The notes beneath the pieces were generated by a model, which saw only the letters and a list, made by a program, of their open reading frames with translations, made no database searches and was not told where the DNA came from. From positions 1-6,390 of the forward strand of contig CAYTID010000110.1 of the NCBI GenBank assembly GCA_964437735.1: a stretch of 6,390 nucleotides of DNA. The letters are read 5' to 3'. The position numbers and the translations under genes are program-made. Positions 1 to 4,363 of the stretch are shown one piece after another; position 1 is the first letter of the stretch; each line of letters starts with the position of its first letter. The stretch is from CAYTID01 sp964437735 (lineage in GTDB: Bacteria > Bacteroidota > Ignavibacteria > UBA10030 > BY39).

Positions 1-2716
1 CCGTGATTTCAGATTCCAAAACTCTCGCATCTGAAATCTCTTCATCAATCACATCTGTCATTTTACGCAATACAAAATTAATATTGCTTATCACATCCCC
101 TTCAGGTGTTACCTGAATCTGAATCGAATAATCTTTCGGAACGGAAACAAGCTCAAACTGTTCAAGCTGTTTCTGATCAATAACAGCCCGGTATTTTCCC
201 GGAGGCACTCCGACAAATTGAAAACTTCCATCGGGCAGAGATACAAAATTGTTTTTAAATTTAATTTCTTTGTTTTTATCTTTCACACCCTGAGTTTCAA
301 GATGAATCTGTATTCCGCCAATCCCTTGAGTTCCATCAATCTTTTTATGTTCAATTATGCCGTTTATTTCACCACCGACAATAATCGGAAGATAAATAAC
401 GTCGATGCGGTTCGAGCCAATATATTTCACGAAGTTCTGAAGTGTTGGTACCCATAAAGGATTTGTAAGTCCCTTGTTATCCACTTCAAAATAATAATCT
501 TCATATGGATCGATATTCCAGATTCCAAGACCTCCATCCGGATTAGGAGACATTCTCCTGGTTTGAAGGCCTATACGCGTTGAAATCTTTAAATTATCGA
601 CAACTTCCTCATTTTCATCCTGAATTCCGTTATTATTGATATCAAGGAACGGGATTACCATTAATGCTGCCCTCCCCACTCCATGTGTATCATCAAAATA
701 AAAATCGTTAGTATAGTTTTCTACACCAATCGAGCCGTTGATGGTATGGCTGTAATTCCATTGTCCGTCTGTTGACCTTATTGTGGATTGAATTCTTGAG
801 AAAGGAAGGTAATAAATAAAATTAAGAGAGAGGTTATTTATTTGATTTTTTCCTTTGAGAAAATTTTTATCATATTTAATTGCAAGCGTCGCCGAATTTA
901 AAAAACGTATATTCAGGGAAGCCTGCAGATCGTTCAGCCGATTTAGTTTGTGATTATATGATATCCCTCCCCTTATGAATGATAATGGTGACAGCCGGGC
1001 ATTTGTTGTAATAAACGAATTCATCGAGTTAGAATTTGGCACAGGTGTGTAATAATTGATCCACCGTTGTTGTGTACCGATACGAATATGAAAAGGACCG
1101 GTATGAAATCCTACAGCAAAATTTGCATCCCGTAACCTGTTAATCTTAGATAATAATTCATTAAAATTGGCATCAAACCGTAATCTTGTTTTGGAAATAT
1201 TAAATGGGAGTAAAAATCTGATTCTCTTATTATCGATACTTCCAAACTGACTGTATAAACCTGTTTCTGCGTTACGTGTATACGACCCGGTAAGACTAAC
1301 CTGTGATGGCATAATCAAATTCATTGATATCCGACCTAATGCGCCGGGGGCGTACATTGCCTGCCCTGTAATAAAATTAGTCAGTCGAAAAACCGAAAAT
1401 ATAGAAGGATAAACCTCGCGACCGGTCTTTTGTTCGGTATATTCGACTCTGCTTCCTAATGTAACATGATGCGACAAACCATAACTCTGAGAATAATATA
1501 TATAATCACGTTGACTCCGCTGCCTTTCACCGGCTGTTAAATAATATTCGTATTTTCCAGGGGGTAGAATTTCCTGAGGAATAAGTATTCTCCTTGCATC
1601 AATAATTTCTTCTCCCCATTCGTTATATGACCGAAGGCCTACGAGATTTGAACCGTAATAGATAGGCAAATTAAAAGATAATTTTCCCGCCTCATCAGCA
1701 CGCTGCAGCTCGGTCATTCTACCATTAATAAGTAAATCTACGCTTGTTCCGGGATCAAATTCTTCCAATATCTCGTAAGTCGAGAACATCCTCCGCTTTC
1801 CGGCAGGTGCATTTGATAATTGAAGACCGGTTATAGAGACAGGGTCTATTCCTGAAACGGTTAAATCGCCAACATTAACTTGCGATAAATACCATTTATT
1901 TTGTATAATATATCGCCAATTCCAGGGTAAATTCTTTGTAGTTATAAGATCTCTGGTCGTGCCTCGTATAGTTCCTGTAAAGTCCCCTCCTAATAACTGT
2001 CCCCCAATTCGAGCTGAATAACCGTGCTGGGGTACCGCTTTCCGAATGGCAGAATGGAGCTGCCAGTCTATCCTACCGCCGCCCCACAATATATTTTTTG
2101 TCGGTACACGAATCCCTTCAACTGCTGCTTCCTGTGTAAATTCAAATAGGCGGCGCTGACGTTCTCTCTCCCTTTCAACAACTATGGGGAACCTAATCCT
2201 TTCCCTTAACGATATGCTTAGCTTGCGCATATCAATTTCAAAATTCAAATAAAAAACTTCTTTCAATAATTCCGGTTTTAAATACAACTCAGTTTCGGTA
2301 AGTACAAAATCATCCGGTTCAAAGCTGATTATTTTTTTGCCCATACTTGCCGAGCGATATTTTAAATCGATATTGAAAAAAGTTTCAGGTTTTAGGTAAT
2401 AACCGGTAATAGTAAAATCTCTTAATGAGAATTCGGTTCTTATTTTGAGAGAATTAAACATATTCATAAAGGGTAAATAAACTTCCCCTTTATGAATTAG
2501 TACGGTAATAAATATTTTACCGACATTTCGCACGTTAAATTCGAAAGGAACTAATTCAGCGGCACCCGAAGAAAAATCCGGGTGACCCGATTTTAAAATT
2601 GTGATATCAGCCGGTATTGTGACATCAGCCGGTGGAGAATTTGGAACGGGTTTGGAAAATACCAAACCGCTTGATAGTATTAATATGAGAGCAATATTTA
2701 TAAAAATTCGTAACAT
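1..2716 (-). CDS. Outer-membrane usher-like protein of a chaperone-usher pilus (3' end outside window)
   Basis: The minus frame is open from ATG 2716 to the left edge: 905 codons without a stop, so the C-terminus is missing. A signal peptide (residues 1-21, hydrophobic core, cleavage near VFS|KP) is followed by an N-terminal domain to about residue 175 and a charged tract (181-189, alternating E and R). From about 208 the sequence is rich in amphipathic beta-strands, as in an outer-membrane barrel. The best usher signature is at 283-400: 'GDLTVSGIDPVSITGLQL', then a plug-like segment ('VDLLINGRM', 'LSFNLPIYYGSN', 'GLRSYNEWGEE') and 'LPPGKYEYYLTAGE'. These match the FimD/PapC order of barrel strand, plug, and 'LR-G-x-Y' return. 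Residues 684-770 and 778-850 look like small beta-domains, the second resembling a carboxypeptidase-regulatory fold ('LPDGSFQFVGVPPGKYRAVID'). In this family the usher catalyses subunit polymerisation and secretion across the outer membrane. It directly follows the chaperone gene. The family call is by eye and the protein is divergent. Confidence 0.75.
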   Translation of the reverse strand, partial: MLRIFINIALILILSSGLVFSKPVPNSPPADVTIPADITILKSGHPDFSSGAAELVPFEFNVRNVGKIFITVLIHKGEVYLPFMNMFNSLKIRTEFSLRDFTITGYYLKPETFFNIDLKYRSASMGKKIISFEPDDFVLTETELYLKPELLKEVFYLNFEIDMRKLSISLRERIRFPIVVERERERQRRLFEFTQEAAVEGIRVPTKNILWGGGRIDWQLHSAIRKAVPQHGYSARIGGQLLGGDFTGTIRGTTRDLITTKNLPWNWRYIIQNKWYLSQVNVGDLTVSGIDPVSITGLQLSNAPAGKRRMFSTYEILEEFDPGTSVDLLINGRMTELQRADEAGKLSFNLPIYYGSNLVGLRSYNEWGEEIIDARRILIPQEILPPGKYEYYLTAGERQRSQRDYIYYSQSYGLSHHVTLGSRVEYTEQKTGREVYPSIFSVFRLTNFITGQAMYAPGALGRISMNLIMPSQVSLTGSYTRNAETGLYSQFGSIDNKRIRFLLPFNISKTRLRFDANFNELLSKINRLRDANFAVGFHTGPFHIRIGTQQRWINYYTPVPNSNSMNSFITTNARLSPLSFIRGGISYNHKLNRLNDLQASLNIRFLNSATLAIKYDKNFLKGKNQINNLSLNFIYYLPFSRIQSTIRSTDGQWNYSHTINGSIGVENYTNDFYFDDTHGVGRAALMVIPFLDINNNGIQDENEEVVDNLKISTRIGLQTRRMSPNPDGGLGIWNIDPYEDYYFEVDNKGLTNPLWVPTLQNFVKYIGSNRIDVIYLPIIVGGEINGIIEHKKIDGTQGIGGIQIHLETQGVKDKNKEIKFKNNFVSLPDGSFQFVGVPPGKYRAVIDQKQLEQFELVSVPKDYSIQIQVTPEGDVISNINFVLRKMTDVIDEEISDARVLESEIT
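608..643 (-). other. EF-hand-like calcium-binding loop within the usher-like protein
   Basis: Usher residues 692-703 read DINNNGIQDENE. Acidic or amide side chains fall at loop positions 1 (D692), 3 (N694), 5 (N696), 9 (D700) and 12 (E703), with glycine at position 6 (G697). This is the EF-hand/dockerin-type spacing. Similar 'D-x-N-x-N-G-x-x-D' loops occur in bacterial surface beta-domains, where they bind calcium structurally. Binding here is inferred from spacing only. Confidence 0.5.
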
Positions 2717-2725
2717 CGACAATCA
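2717..2725 (-). promoter_or_regulatory. Chaperone stop / usher start junction (translational coupling)
   Basis: On the minus strand the junction reads TGA TTG TCG ATG. The chaperone stop (2723-2725) is separated by only 6 bases from the usher ATG (2714-2716), and both genes share one reading frame. No Shine-Dalgarno sequence is visible before the usher, so termination-reinitiation is the likely way it is translated. The TTG at 2720-2722 is a possible alternative start that would add two residues. Confidence 0.55.
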
Positions 2726-3571
2726 ATTATTATAGAATTCCGGCGGTATAGGAATCTGCAATTTAACAGGGGGCACCTTTAATGCGTCACGTTTTGAGCC
2801 ACTCTTCCGTTCAGTAACGAGTTCTGCTTCAAGTGAATATTCTCCCTTCTTCACAGCTGGTATTGGTAAATATATTGTACGCCTAAGTGAGTAATAAATT
2901 GCGATACCATTCTCATAATCGCTGATAACCTTTTTTTTACTATCGAAAAGTTTACATCTCAGCGAACCCCAAAAATATGCATTCCCGGTGGGTTTCATCT
3001 CAAGAAGAATTTTAAGACTATCACCGGTACGCTTTATATTAATTAATTCTAATTCAGCCCCTGTATTTACTTTACCGCGCCGGTATTGCAGAGCAACGAT
3101 TGTTTGCGTTGCCATTGTGATTGCGGTTCGAACAGCAGCAGTAGTATCAAAAGTTTTATTTACGTCGGGAACTTCGGAGGAGGTGAAAACGATCCTTGCC
3201 CAATATTCTCGAGCAGGCAAATTTGCAGGAGGACGGGCTGTAAATCTGATTCTTTGGTCTTCACCCGGTTTTAATACTACCGATCGCGGATACCATCTCA
3301 CCCAATCGACCGCACTCGGTTCATCACCCTTGAGCGTATCGACAATATGAATAAACGTACGTCCTGTATCGTCGGAGGCAGGATAACCAAATCGCAATTC
3401 ACATTTAACGAACATATGTTTACCGGAAGGATTATGAACGATAACACTCCCCGAAGGATTTCTATCTGAAAGTGTGATACTCAGTGGCGCAACTGTAATA
3501 GAAGCAAATAATGTGGTTACGGCTGCTAAATTTGCAAAAAGTAATGTAAAAAATATTTTTTTTAAAAACAT
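2723..3571 (-). CDS. PapD/FimC-like periplasmic pilus assembly chaperone
   Basis: The protein has 282 residues. An N-terminal signal peptide (KK, hydrophobic 6-22, cleavage near LFA|SI) sends it to the periplasm. Domain 1 begins 'ITVAPLSITLSD' with the 'VIVHNPSG' strand typical of these immunoglobulin-like chaperones. The most diagnostic part is residues 94-130: 'YPRSVVLKPGEDQRIRF' followed by 'LPAREYWARIVF', matching the family pattern P-x(5)-L-x-P-G-x-x-Q-x-x-R...LP-x-(D/E)-x-x-(F/Y)-W. The G1-like strand is 'TIVALQYRRG' (157-166), and domain 2 fills 170-282. In this family the chaperone folds subunits and caps them by donating its G1 strand. It is longer than the roughly 215-240 residues usual for PapD-type proteins. 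By eye, the two positions that normally anchor the subunit C-terminus (Arg8, Lys112 of PapD) are Ser31 and Ala160. An in-frame TAA at 3587-3589 supports the chosen ATG. No good Shine-Dalgarno sequence precedes it. The gene lies between pilin and usher. Confidence 0.85.
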   Translation of the reverse strand: MFLKKIFFTLLFANLAAVTTLFASITVAPLSITLSDRNPSGSVIVHNPSGKHMFVKCELRFGYPASDDTGRTFIHIVDTLKGDEPSAVDWVRWYPRSVVLKPGEDQRIRFTARPPANLPAREYWARIVFTSSEVPDVNKTFDTTAAVRTAITMATQTIVALQYRRGKVNTGAELELINIKRTGDSLKILLEMKPTGNAYFWGSLRCKLFDSKKKVISDYENGIAIYYSLRRTIYLPIPAVKKGEYSLEAELVTERKSGSKRDALKVPPVKLQIPIPPEFYNN

Positions 3572-3596
3572 AAACCTGAAACTTTTTTAATTACGA

Positions 3597-3630
3597 AAGG
3601 GATAGCGTAATTTTTATTTCGCTATCCCCT
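3597..3630 (-). terminator. Stem-loop 3 in the pilin-chaperone gap (attenuator-like)
   Basis: GGGATAGCG (3599-3607) pairs perfectly with CGCTATCCC (3620-3628) around a 12-base AT-rich loop, and two further A-T pairs can form past a bulged C. On the minus strand the stem is followed by TTTCG, so it has a short U-tract at best. It lies 25 bases before the chaperone start. It may act as a partial terminator, or as a block to 3'-5' exonucleases that protects the pilin message. Confidence 0.5.
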
Positions 3631-3641
3631 TCAATCCAAAA

Positions 3642-3672
3642 TTCTACGTTTAAAAACTAATTAAACGTAGAA
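3642..3672 (-). terminator. Stem-loop 2 in the pilin-chaperone gap (attenuator-like)
   Basis: A perfect 12-bp inverted repeat has arms 3642-3653 and 3661-3672 (TTCTACGTTTAA and its complement) with a 7-base loop. On the minus strand it is followed by TTTTGG. The stem is AT-rich and the U-tract short, so partial termination or message stabilisation is more likely than full termination. Confidence 0.5.
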
Positions 3673-3673
3673 G

Positions 3674-3695
3674 TAATCCGTCGAACTGACGATTA
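3674..3695 (-). promoter_or_regulatory. Stem-loop 1, overlapping the pilin stop codon
   Basis: TAATCCGTC (3674-3682) can pair with GACGATTA (3688-3695), giving 8 bp with one bulged C and a 5-base loop. The right-hand arm contains the pilin TAA stop (3693-3695). It is weaker than the two hairpins next to it. It is listed because the three stem-loops follow one another almost without a gap. Confidence 0.3.
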
Positions 3696-4205
3696 TTCAC
3701 CTGTATAAGCCACCATACATGTAATAACACCGGTATATTCACCTGCCGGTTGACCAACATTTGCTACAACTGTACCCCAAATAGATACTGTTCCGCCGCC
3801 GGCAAAATCAAATGGTCCACCAACACCATTTTTAGGATCAAATCTGTTACCTTCAAAATCAGCATCTTCCTCTCCGAATATTATTGGTAAATAATTATCA
3901 CCATCAGTCAAATAGCTTGGTAAAATAAATCCAATAACTACTTGTGTTGCTGGATCTGCACCTAATACTACAAATGTACCGGGGGTATCATCACAACGAA
4001 CTGTAGTTCCGGGACGTACATCAGCGAATAACATATCATCACCGGCTTCAACTGTTACTGCATCTAACACAGTGGCTACTACACCGATTTCAGCTGCACC
4101 GAATTGACCGAAATCTTCCGGTGGTGTGTGTACTGTTTGTGCAAATGCATAACTTCCACAAAGTACAAATACGACTAACAGGGTGAATAAATTGAACTTC
4201 TTCAT
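3693..4205 (-). CDS. DUF4402-like pilus subunit (major pilin candidate)
   Basis: The protein has 170 residues, with a clear signal peptide (MKK, hydrophobic 6-19, cleavage AFA22|QT). The mature part is all-beta in character: an N-terminal segment with alternating hydrophobics ('IGVVATVLDAVTV', 40-52) that could serve as a donor strand, 'DVRPGTTV' (62-69), and a C-terminal 'GGTVSIWGTVVANVGQPAGEYTGVIT' region (137-162) ending in 'VAY'. The 'G-G-T-x-x-x...PAG-x-Y-x-G-x-x-x-x-x-V-x-Y' ending is the DUF4402 hallmark seen in small fimbria-like proteins. Cys71 and Cys163 could form one disulfide. The mature protein is strongly acidic, with about 22 Asp/Glu against 4 Arg/Lys. The start is secure: a TAAGGAG Shine-Dalgarno sequence sits 5 bases upstream and its TAA is an in-frame stop. 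Position before chaperone and usher fits a subunit. The subunit role is inferred from context and fold pattern. Confidence 0.8.
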   Translation of the reverse strand: MKKFNLFTLLVVFVLCGSYAFAQTVHTPPEDFGQFGAAEIGVVATVLDAVTVEAGDDMLFADVRPGTTVRCDDTPGTFVVLGADPATQVVIGFILPSYLTDGDNYLPIIFGEEDADFEGNRFDPKNGVGGPFDFAGGGTVSIWGTVVANVGQPAGEYTGVITCMVAYTGE

Positions 4206-4210
4206 AAAAA

Positions 4211-4217
4211 CTCCTTA
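4211..4217 (-). promoter_or_regulatory. Strong Shine-Dalgarno sequence of the pilin gene
   Basis: TAAGGAG on the minus strand lies 5 bases before ATG 4205. It is the only strong ribosome binding site in the window, as neither the chaperone nor the usher has one. It fixes the pilin start and suggests much higher translation of the subunit. Confidence 0.85.
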
Positions 4218-4302
4218 CTAATAGTTAATTAATATTGTTATTTATTTATTAATTTTCACATCAAACTACGCCGGATAAGATTTTCTGTAACCTAATGAAC
4301 GC
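4218..4302 (-). promoter_or_regulatory. AT-rich leader and probable promoter region of the pilus operon
   Basis: This stretch between the upstream hairpin and the pilin ribosome site is very AT-rich near the gene. On the minus strand it contains TAGTTTG (4262-4268), one base short of the Bacteroidota -7 element TAnnTTTG. It also contains TTGATG (4259-4264) followed 18 bases later by TAACAA, a weak sigma70-like pair. Neither match is convincing alone. A promoter here is inferred mainly from the hairpin upstream and the strongly translated gene downstream. Confidence 0.35.
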
Positions 4303-4314
4303 CGAAAATTTTCG
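4303..4314. repeat. 12-bp perfect palindrome upstream of the pilin gene
   Basis: CGAAAATTTTCG is fully self-complementary and sits about 98 bp upstream of the pilin ATG. It could be an operator for a dimeric regulator. In AT-rich DNA a short palindrome of this kind can also occur by chance. Confidence 0.3.
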
Positions 4315-4326
4315 CTTTTAATAATG

Positions 4327-4353
4327 TGCGACTCACTTTCAAAGTGAGTCGCA
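4327..4353 (-). terminator. Strong hairpin between the T9SS cargo gene and the pilin gene
   Basis: A perfect 13-bp inverted repeat has arms 4327-4339 and 4341-4353 (TGCGACTCACTTT and its complement) around one central base. In practice this is a 10-11 bp stem with a small loop. It begins 10 bases after the cargo-gene stop and so probably ends that transcript. On the minus strand the A-run comes before the stem and no U-tract follows. A T-rich run follows the stem only on the plus strand. Confidence 0.65.
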
Positions 4354-4363
4354 TTGCTTTTTG

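Noticed and set aside
218..457. 79-codon plus-strand open frame
   Set aside because: It lies wholly antisense to the usher frame, has low-complexity F/N-rich sequence, no ribosome site and no recognisable family.
2988..3350. 120-codon plus-strand open frame, and a 62-codon frame inside it
   Set aside because: Both are antisense to the well-supported chaperone gene and have no recognisable domain or ribosome site.
4146..4166. Pilin as a lipoprotein with a lipobox at Cys16
   Set aside because: The residues before the cysteine (FVL) do not fit a lipobox, and a clean signal-peptidase I site (AFA|Q) follows at residue 22.
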